From NCBI GenBank assembly GCA_020073615.1, contig JAIQEX010000059.1, positions 1 to 39,939 on the forward strand: a stretch of 39,939 nucleotides of DNA. Reading direction: 5' to 3'. Each line of letters opens with the position of its first letter. Within the stretch, counting starts at the first letter, position 1. This document shows positions 31,423 to 39,744 of the stretch, in pieces. This DNA comes from Terriglobia bacterium (GTDB lineage: Bacteria > Acidobacteriota > Terriglobia > Bryobacterales > Bryobacteraceae). Under the pieces are notes generated by a model. The model was not told the origin of the DNA. It was given only the letters and a program-made list of their open reading frames with translations, and made no database searches. The translations under genes were made by a program, and so were the position numbers.

Positions 31423-32161
31423 CCTACACACCGGCCGAGATGATGACGGTGGCGGCGGCGCGCGCGCTGGCCGATGACGACGTCTGCTTCGTCGGCATCG
31501 GGCTGCCTTCGGCGGCGTGCAACCTGGCACGGCTCACGCACGCCCCGCGCATTCACCTCATCTACGAATCCGGCACGCTCGGCACGCGGCCCGGCGTGCT
31601 GCCGCTTTCCATCGGCGACGGCGAATTGTGCGAGACGGCGTTGACTACCGTATCGGTGCCCGAGATTTTCCGCTACTGGCTGCAAGGGGGACGCATCACC
31701 GTGGGATTCCTGGGCGGCGCCCAGGTGGACCGGTTCGGCAACCTCAACACCACGGTCATCGGGAGCTACACGCGGCCTGCGGTGCGCCTGCCGGGCAGCG
31801 GCGGCGCCACCGAGATCGCCACCGCCTGCGGCCAGATCTTCATCGTCATGCGGCACGGGGCCCGCAGTTTCGTCCCGCAACTGGATTTTCTGACCACGCT
31901 CGGCCACGGGCGCACCGGGCGCGAGCGGCGCGCACTGGGCATCCGCACCAAGGGCCCGACGCCCAGACCGGCGAGATGGTGGTTCGCAGCCTGCACCCGG
32001 GCATTACGCGCGAGCAGGTTCGCCGCCACACGGGCTGGGAGGTGCGGCTTGCCGATGCAGTGGAGGAAACCGCGCCGCCGTCCGCGGAGGAGTTGCAAGT
32101 GCTGCGCGACTTGCACGCGCGCACCGCGCGGGCGCACGGCACGACGAGTGGAGGCGAATGA
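31419..32161 (+). pseudogene. pcaJ: 3-oxoadipate CoA-transferase subunit B, frameshifted by an internal deletion
   Basis: From ATG 31419 the frame reads MTYTPAEMMTVAAARALADDDVCFVGIGLPSAACNLA...IYESGTLG (catalytic-type Glu) to ALGIRTKGPT near 31960. It then leaves the family. The C-terminal part continues in a different frame as AQTGEMVVRSLHPGITREQV...LADAVEETAPPSAEELQVLRDLHART, ending at 32161. Intact relatives have about 14 residues (an AVITDLG-type strand) between KGP and the TGEM block. A deletion of about 43 bases, length 1 mod 3, with CCCGAC at the join, explains both loss and shift. Confidence 0.82.
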
Positions 32162-32862
32162 GAGAATATCCGGGGACCAGGCCCGGCAGCCAGCCGGAGT
32201 ATCTTCACGAGGCGTATCGTGCCACCATCCGGCGCGCGCCGGCGCAACCGCCGATCCGCCTGCCGCATACCCGCAGCGAATTGACCGGCCCGGTTTACGG
32301 CCACAATCCGATCGGCCCGGCCGACCACGATCTCACCCGCCACTTCGCGGAGCCGCCGCAGGGGCAGCGCATCATCGTGGCGGGACGCGTGCTCGACGAG
32401 GATGGCCGGGGCGTGCCGAATGCCCTCGTCGAGGTGTGGCAGGCCAACGCTGCGGGGCGCTACCGGCACGCCGTCGACACTCATCCGGCGCCGCTCGATC
32501 CCAACTTCCTGGGTGCGGGCCGGGCGGTTACCGATGAAACGGGCAACTACCGCTTCCTCACTATCAGGCCTGGCGCGTACCCCTGGCGCAATCACCACAA
32601 CGCGTGGCGGCCGGCGCACATTCACTTCTCTCTGTTCGGAACCGCGTTTGTGACCCGCCTGGTCACCCAGATGTATTTTCCCGGCGATCCGCTGATCCCG
32701 CTGGACCCCATCCTGCAATCCATTCCGGACCAGGACGCACGCCAGCGGCTGGTCTCGCAATTCGACGTGTCGTTGACCGAGCCGGAGTGGGCCCTGGGGT
32801 ACCGCTTCGACATCGTCCTCCGCGGCCGTCGCGCCACCCCTTTTGAAGAGGGCGCGAAATGA
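32158..32862 (+). CDS. pcaH: protocatechuate 3,4-dioxygenase, beta subunit
   Basis: A 234-residue subunit of the Fe(III) intradiol dioxygenase that opens protocatechuate to 3-carboxy-cis,cis-muconate. The iron ligands are visible in GNYRFLTIRPGAYPWRN (two tyrosines) and AWRPAHIHFSLFG (two histidines). The N-terminal beta-subunit extension (LPHTRSELTGPVYG) and QMYFPGDPLIPLDPI are diagnostic of PcaH. It overlaps the pcaJ stop and the pcaG start as ATGA, so all four genes are one coupled transcript. Confidence 0.93.
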   Translation: MREYPGTRPGSQPEYLHEAYRATIRRAPAQPPIRLPHTRSELTGPVYGHNPIGPADHDLTRHFAEPPQGQRIIVAGRVLDEDGRGVPNALVEVWQANAAGRYRHAVDTHPAPLDPNFLGAGRAVTDETGNYRFLTIRPGAYPWRNHHNAWRPAHIHFSLFGTAFVTRLVTQMYFPGDPLIPLDPILQSIPDQDARQRLVSQFDVSLTEPEWALGYRFDIVLRGRRATPFEEGAK

Positions 32863-33434
32863 GCCTGATCCCCACCGCTTCGCAGACCGTAGGGCCGTTC
32901 TTCAACTTCGCGCTCACCGCCAATCCCAGCCTGGGCATCCTGGCGCGCGCGGGCGCCCGGGGCGAACGCATCCGCCTGGCCTTCCGCGTGATCGATGGCG
33001 ACGGAGCGCCCACCCCGGGGGACGCCCTGATCGAGTTATGGCAGGCCGACGCGCGCGGCCGCTATGGGCACGCGCTCGATCCGCGGTCGGGCGATGCCGA
33101 TCCGAACTTCCACGGCTTCGGCCGCCTGGAAACCGACGCCCACGGCGAATGCGTCTTCGAGACCGTAAAGCCCGGGCCCGTTTCCGATGGCGGCGGCGCG
33201 GCGCAGGCGCCGCACATCAACGTCACCGTGCTGGCCCGCGGGCTGCTGAAGCCCCTGTACACGCGCGTATACTTCGCGGGCGAACCCGCGAACGCGCACG
33301 ACGCGGTGCTGGCGCTGGTTCCCGAACCGCGGCGCGCCACGTTGCTGGCGAGGCCCGTGGCGGGCCAGCCGGACACCTGGTCCCTCGAAATCCGCCTCCA
33401 GGGCGAAGCGGAAACCGTGTTCTTCGACGTGTAA
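32859..33434 (+). CDS. pcaG: protocatechuate 3,4-dioxygenase, alpha subunit
   Basis: A 191-residue non-metal subunit. It begins MSLIPTASQTVGPFFNFAL, the classic PcaG start, and has LIELWQADARGRYGHALD, GFGRLETDAHGECVFETVKPGP and APHINVTVLARGLLKPLYTRVYF. The metal tyrosines and histidines of the beta subunit are mostly replaced, as expected. It pairs with the preceding pcaH gene to form the alpha-beta protomer. Confidence 0.93.
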   Translation: MSLIPTASQTVGPFFNFALTANPSLGILARAGARGERIRLAFRVIDGDGAPTPGDALIELWQADARGRYGHALDPRSGDADPNFHGFGRLETDAHGECVFETVKPGPVSDGGGAAQAPHINVTVLARGLLKPLYTRVYFAGEPANAHDAVLALVPEPRRATLLARPVAGQPDTWSLEIRLQGEAETVFFDV

Positions 33435-33443
33435 GATCGATAC

Positions 33444-34724
33444 ATGTTCACGCGACTGATCGACAGCCTGTCGGCCACCGAGGCATTGTCGCGGGTCTTC
33501 TCGGATGGGGTGGTGCTGCAGGCCATGCTCGATTTCGAAGCCGCGTTGGCGCAGGCCGAAGCGCGCCTGGGGCTGATCCCCGCCGATGCCGCGGCGGCGA
33601 TCGGGGAGGCGGCCGTAGCCGAAGGCTTCGACGCTGCCGAACTGGCCCGCCAATCGTGGCGTGCAGGGACGCCTGCCATTCCGCTGGCCCGCTTCCTGAC
33701 CGAGCGCGTGCGCGCCCTTAACCCGCTGGCGGCGGGCTTCGTGCACTGGGGCGCCACCAGCCAGGACGTGACGGATACCGCTATGGTGCTGCTGCTCGGC
33801 CAGTGCCGTAAGGTTCTGGAGCCGGGTCACGAGCGCGTGTCGCGCGCGCTCCACCGGCTCTCGAACGAACATGCCCGCACGGTGATGCTGGGACGCACTC
33901 TGTTGCAGCCCGCGCCGCCCATCACCTTCGGGCTCAAGGCTGCGGGCTGGCTGGGCGCCGTCCGGCGCGGCTGGGCGCGCGTGGCCGGCCGCTTCGACGA
34001 AGCGGCATACCTGCAGTTCGGCGGCGCCAGCGGAACCCTGGCCGCATTGGGCGATGGCGGCCTCGCCGTCAGCCAGGCCCTGGCCGCGGAACTGAGCTTG
34101 AAATGTCCGGACGCGCCCTGGCACGCACATCGCGACCGGCTGGCGGCCCTCATGGCGGCGCTCGGCGTCTACACGGCGAGCCTCGGCAAGATGGCGCTCG
34201 ATATCGCCCTGCTCATGCAGTACGAAGTGGGCGAAGCCGCCGAGCCGGGCGGAGGCGGCAGGGGCGGCTCTTCCACCATGCCGCACAAGCGCAACCCCGC
34301 CGCGTGCATGCTAGCACTGGCGGCCTCCAAGCGGACGCCGGGGCTGGTGGCGGATTTCCTCGCGGGCATGGTGCAGGAGCACGAACGCGCGGTGGGAGGC
34401 TGGCAGGCCGAATGGGCCACCGTGCAGGCAATTCTGCAATCGGCCGGCGTTGCCCTGGAAAGTATGGCGGAGGCCGCCGAAGGCCTTACGGTGGACGCCG
34501 CCCGGATGCGGCGCAATATCGATGCCACGCAGGGTGCGGTCTTCGCCGAGAAGGCGATGATGCTCCTGGCGCCCGAAATGGGACGCGAAGCGGCGCACCG
34601 GGCCGTGGAGGAGTGCCTGCGTGAGACGGGCCGGCCGCCCGATCTGCCGGGGCTGCGCGAGCCCGAAGATTACCTGGGGAGCGCGGAAGCGTTCCGTTTG
34701 CGTCTCCTCGAGGGAAAGGAGTAA
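33444..34724 (+). CDS. pcaB: 3-carboxy-cis,cis-muconate cycloisomerase
   Basis: A 426-residue enzyme of the fumarase/aspartase superfamily that cyclises carboxymuconate to 4-carboxymuconolactone. It shows ALSRVFSDGVVLQAMLDFEAALAQAEARLGLIP, HWGATSQDVTDTAMVL and the superfamily signature GGGRGGSSTMPHKRNPAACMLALA. Length is close to bacterial PcaB (~400-450). It starts 9 bases after pcaG and is followed two bases after its stop by pcaL. Confidence 0.92.
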   Translation: MFTRLIDSLSATEALSRVFSDGVVLQAMLDFEAALAQAEARLGLIPADAAAAIGEAAVAEGFDAAELARQSWRAGTPAIPLARFLTERVRALNPLAAGFVHWGATSQDVTDTAMVLLLGQCRKVLEPGHERVSRALHRLSNEHARTVMLGRTLLQPAPPITFGLKAAGWLGAVRRGWARVAGRFDEAAYLQFGGASGTLAALGDGGLAVSQALAAELSLKCPDAPWHAHRDRLAALMAALGVYTASLGKMALDIALLMQYEVGEAAEPGGGGRGGSSTMPHKRNPAACMLALAASKRTPGLVADFLAGMVQEHERAVGGWQAEWATVQAILQSAGVALESMAEAAEGLTVDAARMRRNIDATQGAVFAEKAMMLLAPEMGREAAHRAVEECLRETGRPPDLPGLREPEDYLGSAEAFRLRLLEGKE

Positions 34725-34726
34725 TC

Positions 34727-35923
34727 GTGCCGTTCGCAGAATCCGCAGGATGCCGGATCTACTACCGCCTGGAAGGTGCGGGCTCCCGGCCCCTGCTGGT
34801 CCTGGTGCATTCGCTGGGCACGGACCACGGGATGTGGGACCCGCAAGGGCCCGCGCTGCTGAACCGTTTTCAAGTGCTTCGCTTGGACCTGCGCGGCCAT
34901 GGCGCTTCCGATGCGCCGGCGGGCGACTACACCATCCCGCTGTTGGCGAGCGATGTCCTGGCCGCCGTGGACGCAGCCGGATGCACCGGCCGCCGCTTTG
35001 CGTACTGCGGGTTGTCGTTGGGCGGCATGATCGGGCAGTGGCTCGGCGCCAACGCGGGCGAGCGCATCGAGCGTCTGGTCCTGGCGAATACCTCGCCGCG
35101 CATGGCCGACCCCAGCCTGTTCGAAACCCGCCGCGCCACTGTGCTGGAGCATGGTATGCGGGCCATTGTGGATGCGGTCATGGAGCGGTTCTTCTCGGCC
35201 CGCACGCTGGCCTCGGCCAACCCCGCTGCGGAGTCCGTACGCACCGCGCTGCTGGCCACCAACCCCGCGGGTTATGCGGGATGCTGCGCGGCCATCCGCG
35301 ACATGGACCTTCGTCCCCTGCTCGGCCGCATCCAGGCCCCCACGCTGGTGATCTCGGGCGACCAGGATCTCTCGACGCCCTGGGTGGGCCACGGGGACTT
35401 GCTGGCCGGCGCCATCCCCTCCGCCCGCGCCGTGCAACTCGCCGCGACCCATCTCTCCAACGTGGAACGGCCCTCCGCCTTCACCGGCGCGCTCTTCGAT
35501 TTCCTGCTGCCCGCCACCCCCGAGGACACTCTGGCTGCCGGATTCGCCGTCAGACGCGCGGTCCTGGGCGATGCGCACGTGGACGCGGCGATTGCCGGCA
35601 CCACCGAATTCACGCGCGACTTTCAGGAGATGATCACGCGCGTCGCCTGGGGAATGGTGTGGAACAGACCGGGCTTGGATCCACGCGTCAGACGGCTGCT
35701 CGTGCTGGCGATGACCGCTGCGCTGGGCCGGTGGGAGGAGTTCCGCCTGCACGTGCGAACCGGGCTCTCTGGCGACCTCGAGATGGTCGACCTGAAGGAG
35801 ACCCTGCTGCAGATCGCGGTCTACGCCGGAGTGCCGGCGGCCAATACCGGCTTCCACATTGCGGCCGAAGAGCAGGTGCAGCAGGGCGCTCGGCAGCCCG
35901 CCGGCGGAATCGTCGCGAGGTGA
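34727..35923 (+). CDS. pcaL: fused 3-oxoadipate enol-lactonase / 4-carboxymuconolactone decarboxylase
   Basis: A 398-residue bifunctional protein. Residues 1-260 are an alpha/beta hydrolase (PcaD) with oxyanion LVHSLGTDHGMWD, nucleophile elbow YCGLSLGGMIGQW, acid in VISGDQDLSTP and His in LAATHLSNVERP. Residues ~265-390 are a carboxymuconolactone decarboxylase (PcaC): RRAVLGDAHVDAAIAGTTEFTRDFQEMITRVAWGMVWNRPGLDPRVRRLLVLAM. The same fusion is known as PcaL in actinobacteria. It uses a GTG start. It carries two consecutive steps to 3-oxoadipate and ends the plus-strand operon. Confidence 0.92.
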   Translation: MPFAESAGCRIYYRLEGAGSRPLLVLVHSLGTDHGMWDPQGPALLNRFQVLRLDLRGHGASDAPAGDYTIPLLASDVLAAVDAAGCTGRRFAYCGLSLGGMIGQWLGANAGERIERLVLANTSPRMADPSLFETRRATVLEHGMRAIVDAVMERFFSARTLASANPAAESVRTALLATNPAGYAGCCAAIRDMDLRPLLGRIQAPTLVISGDQDLSTPWVGHGDLLAGAIPSARAVQLAATHLSNVERPSAFTGALFDFLLPATPEDTLAAGFAVRRAVLGDAHVDAAIAGTTEFTRDFQEMITRVAWGMVWNRPGLDPRVRRLLVLAMTAALGRWEEFRLHVRTGLSGDLEMVDLKETLLQIAVYAGVPAANTGFHIAAEEQVQQGARQPAGGIVAR

Positions 35924-36161
35924 TTGTCATACCCGACGATCGTCGTGGATGCGATCGGCACGGGCCGGAGCAGCCCTGTGGCGGCCCTTTCTCCCCTCGC
36001 ATCCTGGTGGCGCTACCGCGCGGCGGCAACTCCTACCTTTCGAACGCACGCGTCCACGGCCGCTTCGTCCGGCGCGGCTGCGTGCTCAACTGCCGCGCCA
36101 CCCCCCCCGCGACATGGAGAATCGCGCTGGAGGACGTCCGCCGCGTGGCGTCACAAATCGC
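35924..36161. other. intergenic region, no gene recognised
   Basis: Between pcaL and the GntR operon promoter both strands contain open frames, but none has recognisable family features or a convincing start. The fragment YPTIVVDAIGTGRSS from 35924 could be debris of a lost protein; this is not supported further. Confidence 0.4.
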
Positions 36162-36195
36162 TTGACAGCTATAGTGATATAGAGTTATATATCAC
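36162..36195 (+). promoter_or_regulatory. promoter and dyad of the GntR-ABC operon
   Basis: TTGACA (36162-36167) and TTATAT (36185-36190) are 17 bases apart. GTGATATA (36174-36181) and TATATCAC (36188-36195) form an 8-bp inverted repeat that overlaps the -10. The start codon GTG follows at 36201, so the transcript is leaderless or nearly so. Autorepression by the GntR protein is the simplest reading. Confidence 0.65.
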
Positions 36196-36200
36196 ATTAG

Positions 36201-36611
36201 GTGCAGTTGCTGATCAATCCCGCCGATGAGCTCCCCATCTACCGCCAGATCATGCGGCAGATCACGGAGGCGATCGCCGGAGGCCGCCTCAAAAGCGGCG
36301 ACAGGCTGGCTTCGCACCGCGAGCTGAGCGAGCGGCTGGTCATCGCGCCGCTCACCGTGAAGAAAGCCTACGACGAGCTGGAGACGCTCGGTTTCATCGA
36401 GACCCAGCGCGGGCGCGGCACGTTTGTGTCCGCCCGGCTGCCGCGGGTGGACCGCGCCGGTCAACTCGCGCAGATGCGGGAGGCCGCGCGCAAGCTGCTG
36501 GCGCAGGCTTACCTGGCCGGGCTCGGTTTCCCGGAAGTGGTGAAGTTGCTGAAAGAGGCCGGCCGCGACCTTGCCGAGGGTCCGCGGGCGCGCGAAAAGG
36601 AGCGGGTATGA
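36201..36611 (+). CDS. GntR-family regulator, YtrA subfamily
   Basis: A 136-residue regulator with a GntR winged helix: LPIYRQIMRQITEAIAGGRLKSGDRLASHRELSERLVIAPLTVKKAYDELETLGFIETQRGRGTFVS. A short C-terminal helical arm (AQMREAARKLLAQAYLAGLGFPEVVKLLKEAGRDL) replaces a large effector domain, which defines the YtrA group. These proteins repress ABC exporter operons involved in cell-envelope stress or antibiotics. It uses a GTG start; its stop overlaps the ABC ATPase start as ATGA. Confidence 0.88.
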   Translation: MQLLINPADELPIYRQIMRQITEAIAGGRLKSGDRLASHRELSERLVIAPLTVKKAYDELETLGFIETQRGRGTFVSARLPRVDRAGQLAQMREAARKLLAQAYLAGLGFPEVVKLLKEAGRDLAEGPRAREKERV

Positions 36612-37522
36612 CCCCCGTTTTGGCATTCGAACACATTGTCAGGGCATTTCAGAAGGGCGTGCCGGTCTTGAACGGCGTGACCTTTTCGGTGGCCCCGGGC
36701 GAAGTGGTGGGCCTGTTGGGCCGCAACGGCGCGGGCAAAACCACCCTCATCCGCATCGCCATGGGCATGCTGTTCCCCCACGCCGGCGCGGTGCGCGTCT
36801 TCGGCCTCTCGCCCACCGAAGATCCCGTCGCGGTCAAATTGCGCATCGGCTACGTGGCCGAGGAGCAGGTGCTTCCGGCCGGTTCGTCCATCGCCGAGTT
36901 GATCGCCCTGCACCGCCGCCTGTTCCCCAACTGGGACCAGGCTCTCGAGCGCGCGCTGCTGGGCCGCTTCCGCCTGGCGGTGCACGCCAAAGTCAGGCAG
37001 CTCAGCAAGGGCGAGGCGCGGCAGGTGGCGCTGTTGTGCGCGGTCTGCCACCGGCCCGAGTTGCTGATCCTGGACGAGCCGGCCGGCGGCCTGGACCCGG
37101 CGGCGCGCCGCGAGTTCCTGGAGACCTCCATTCAACTGTTGAACCGCGAGGGAACCGCGATTCTCTTTTCCTCGCATTACATGAACGATGTGGAGCGGCT
37201 CGGCGGCCGCGTAGTGCTGCTCGACGAGGGCAAAGTCCGCCTCGACCGCGAGCTGGACACGCTGCACGAGGACCACTGCGTGGCCCTGATCCCGCGCGCG
37301 GCGGTCCCCGACGCCGCCGCACTGGAGCACCTGCCCGGCTGTCTGCGCGCACGGCCGGTCTTCGACGATTGGCACGCCGTCTTCGAAGGCACGCCGGACA
37401 CTGTCCGCTGCCAATTAGAGGAAGCGTTCTCGCTCAATGGCATTTGCTGCGTGCGCGTGCCCCTGGAGGAGTTGTTCGTGGAGCTGGTTGGCAGCAACCG
37501 GCTGGCGGAGGCGGAGCCATGA
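36608..37522 (+). CDS. ABC transporter ATPase
   Basis: A 304-residue ABC exporter ATPase. Walker A is GLLGRNGAGKTTLIRIAMGML, the signature is LSKGEARQVALLCAV (a variant of LSGGQ), and Walker B is LLILDEPAGGLDPAARREFLE, followed by the switch histidine in SSHYMNDVERLG. It resembles YtrB/CcmA-type ATPases of envelope-linked exporters. Its C-terminal ~80 residues are a regulatory extension. It is coupled by ATGA to both neighbours and would energise the permease encoded next. Confidence 0.9.
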   Translation: MTPVLAFEHIVRAFQKGVPVLNGVTFSVAPGEVVGLLGRNGAGKTTLIRIAMGMLFPHAGAVRVFGLSPTEDPVAVKLRIGYVAEEQVLPAGSSIAELIALHRRLFPNWDQALERALLGRFRLAVHAKVRQLSKGEARQVALLCAVCHRPELLILDEPAGGLDPAARREFLETSIQLLNREGTAILFSSHYMNDVERLGGRVVLLDEGKVRLDRELDTLHEDHCVALIPRAAVPDAAALEHLPGCLRARPVFDDWHAVFEGTPDTVRCQLEEAFSLNGICCVRVPLEELFVELVGSNRLAEAEP

Positions 37523-39108
37523 TGATCAATCTGATCAAGCGCGATCCGGCCTGGCACATGATGCTCATCTCCACCGCGGTAACAGCGGTGCTGGTGCTAT
37601 TCGCTCCCGCAGGTTACAACCGGGAAAATGTGTTCCTGCTCGAGACCACCCTCGCTCTTGGTTGCGGCATGAGCGCCGCGCCGCATCGACGCGCCACCCT
37701 CTTCGAAGCGGCGCTGCCCATCGCCGGCCGGCGGCTCTACCTGGCGCGGGTGCTGTCGCTCGAGGCGATGGTCTGGCTGCCGGTCCTGGCCGGCCTCCTC
37801 GTCATGCAGTTCCTAAAGCCGGATTTGTCCTTGGCTCCTCCCCTGGTCGAAGCCGCATCCATTGCAAACCTGGCCATCCTGTTGCCGCTCGCGGTGCGGG
37901 TGCGGGAGCTCGCCTGTCCCAAGTGGCCCAGGGTTCTAGTTATTGGGCTGGTGTACTCCTTCGGCGTTGTGGCATGGGATCTTCTGGCGCCCGGCGTCGT
38001 GGTCGCGGCGTGCGCTCTTGCCAGTGCCGCGGTCTTTCTCAAAACCTGGGCCGCCGCGCCGCAATCCTTCCAGGTCGCACCTTTTGAAGCGGTCGACTCT
38101 CTGGCGATTCCCCAATCCACGCAAACTCCTCCATTGCTCGCATGGCGCCCGATCCTGCGTTCCGCTTTCTGGTCGCTCTCCCCGCTGTACTTTCTTCTGA
38201 TGCTGCCCATGGCCATGTTTGGAAGCTGGTTCCTCTTTTATGGGATCTTCCTCATCCAGGGCGTGTCGCAGAGCCGCCAACGGACCCGCTGGCTGTACGG
38301 GCTGCCGCTCTCGTACCGCGCCCTGCTGTGGATCGCCCTGGCTCCCACCCTGGTTCCGCTGATTGGAGGCGTGGCCGCCGGCATGCTCCTCGGCAGCCCT
38401 GCCCGATCGGACAGTACGCTCACGGCCGGACCCAAGCATCAATCGGGCAAGGACATCGACGTGGCGTTGGAATTCTGGCGGCGCGCTCCCGCGGACCTGC
38501 CGCCCGCGATCCGGGCTCCCTGGGGAGAGACGGTGCGGCCCACGACCTGGTCCGTGGCGGGAGTCACGTTCTACAATCCCTACTCGGTTGGCTGGGAAAA
38601 CAGCGAGCGGTTCCAGGAGTGGCAGTTCGAGCGGGCCACCGCAGCCGTTTACGGACGCCCGATTACCCTCCGCGAGTTCGGCGCTGCCAACCAGGCCGGC
38701 CTCGCCCCGGTCACGGCGCGCCCGCGCATGCAATTCTTGATGCTGGCTGCGGCGCTGGTGTTTTCGCTGCTCCTGGTGCTGGCCGTTGAGTTCACGCGGT
38801 GGCGCCTGGTAGGCCGCCTTTCGAAGGCCGCGCGTGGGCTTCTCATCGCCGTCCTTCTCGGCGTGCCGATCACCCTGTTGTGCGCCGACTCCTACTACCT
38901 GATGTCCCATTCCTCGCTCGGCCATGCCGCGATCCACGGTCTCCTGCTGCGCGTGTCGCAGCTTCTGCCGCAAAGCATGGCAGCCGCCGCCCTGGTCGCG
39001 GCCGTGCCGGTGCTGCTGGCGTACTGGCTTTTGGAATGCCAGTTCCGCCGGTCGGAGATGACCGGTCAAGTGAGGCCCACCGCGTGGGAGGCGATGCAGG
39101 CGCGCTAA
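37519..39108 (+). CDS. ABC transporter permease
   Basis: A 529-residue membrane protein with about 10-12 hydrophobic segments: MMLISTAVTAVLVLFAPAGY, VLSLEAMVWLPVLAGLLVMQFL, VLVIGLVYSFGVVAWDLLAPGVVVAACALASAAVFL, LIAVLLGVPITLLC and AALVAAVPVLLAYWLLE among them. A soluble loop of ~120 residues (about 300-400) lies between the halves. ATG 37519 overlaps the ATPase stop. It is the membrane partner of the ATPase; the cargo is unknown. Confident close homologues were not recognised. Confidence 0.75.
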   Translation: MMINLIKRDPAWHMMLISTAVTAVLVLFAPAGYNRENVFLLETTLALGCGMSAAPHRRATLFEAALPIAGRRLYLARVLSLEAMVWLPVLAGLLVMQFLKPDLSLAPPLVEAASIANLAILLPLAVRVRELACPKWPRVLVIGLVYSFGVVAWDLLAPGVVVAACALASAAVFLKTWAAAPQSFQVAPFEAVDSLAIPQSTQTPPLLAWRPILRSAFWSLSPLYFLLMLPMAMFGSWFLFYGIFLIQGVSQSRQRTRWLYGLPLSYRALLWIALAPTLVPLIGGVAAGMLLGSPARSDSTLTAGPKHQSGKDIDVALEFWRRAPADLPPAIRAPWGETVRPTTWSVAGVTFYNPYSVGWENSERFQEWQFERATAAVYGRPITLREFGAANQAGLAPVTARPRMQFLMLAAALVFSLLLVLAVEFTRWRLVGRLSKAARGLLIAVLLGVPITLLCADSYYLMSHSSLGHAAIHGLLLRVSQLLPQSMAAAALVAAVPVLLAYWLLECQFRRSEMTGQVRPTAWEAMQAR

Positions 39109-39437
39109 CTAGCTACTTTCCGGTGCAAGATTCAGAGGCTAACTGACGTGCTTTCATAGGGCATCTCGGGATCTCCGTGCGCGGCCGAACGGAATTTACC
39201 ACGCGGAGGGCAGCGGCAGGGCTTTAGGCTGCGGGACTCGGGCCCTCCATCCCAAACATTTTTGATAGAAATGTCACTGCTGTCCTAAACAGGCAAGAAC
39301 CTAGCGGCCCGTGTTGCAAACGGGAGCTTTGCGTGCCCGAAACTGGAATTCTGAGGTTGAGGTCTGCCGCTGTGAGTTAGCGTCTCCTGTCCAAAAGCCA
39401 TGCCATCCGAGGTAGGACTGGGTTCACTGCTGTCCGG
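39109..39437. other. intergenic region with a 12-bp direct repeat
   Basis: No gene is recognised in these ~330 bases. TCACTGCTGTCC occurs at 39274-39285 and again at 39424-39435 in the same orientation, 150 bp apart. The second copy lies directly beyond the IS4-type transposase stop and may belong to the IS terminus. Confidence 0.45.
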
Positions 39438-39744
39438 TTAGAAGTCGAATAGAATCAATTGGTTGCCGGGATCGACTGGTTCTTCTTGGGAGTCTGCCTC
39501 TTGGAGGGCCTGTAAAATGGGCGTTTTTTCAAAAAGGGTGAGGCTGAGAATCTGTAGAATCTGGTAGAGACTCGCGTCCAGTTCCAGGCGCTTGCGGACG
39601 AGAGCCACCAGCACGTAAACCGAGACGGCGATCCAGATCTGGGTCTTCACGGCGTTTTGGCTGGTACCGAAGAAGGCCTTGATGCGCAGATGCTGTTTGA
39701 TCCACTTGAAGAACTGAACGACATACTGCCCATCAACAACGGTT
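39438..39744 (-). pseudogene. C-terminal remnant of an IS4-type transposase
   Basis: The minus frame reads VQFFKWIKQHLRIKAFFGTS, then QNAVKTQIWIAVSVYVLVALVRKRLELDASLYQILQILSLTLFEKTPILQAL and ends at 39438. The FFKWIKQHLRIK and NAVKTQIW blocks are the end of the IS4-family DDE domain. Upstream of about 39744 the similarity ends and a stop appears in frame, so roughly the last 100 residues are all that remain of a protein normally near 370-400 residues. Confidence 0.75.

Noticed and set aside
34621-36165. 514-codon plus-strand frame overlapping pcaL and running to the GntR promoter
   Set aside because: In the pcaL region it is out of frame with a clear bifunctional enzyme; its last part (35924-36165) has no recognisable start or domain.
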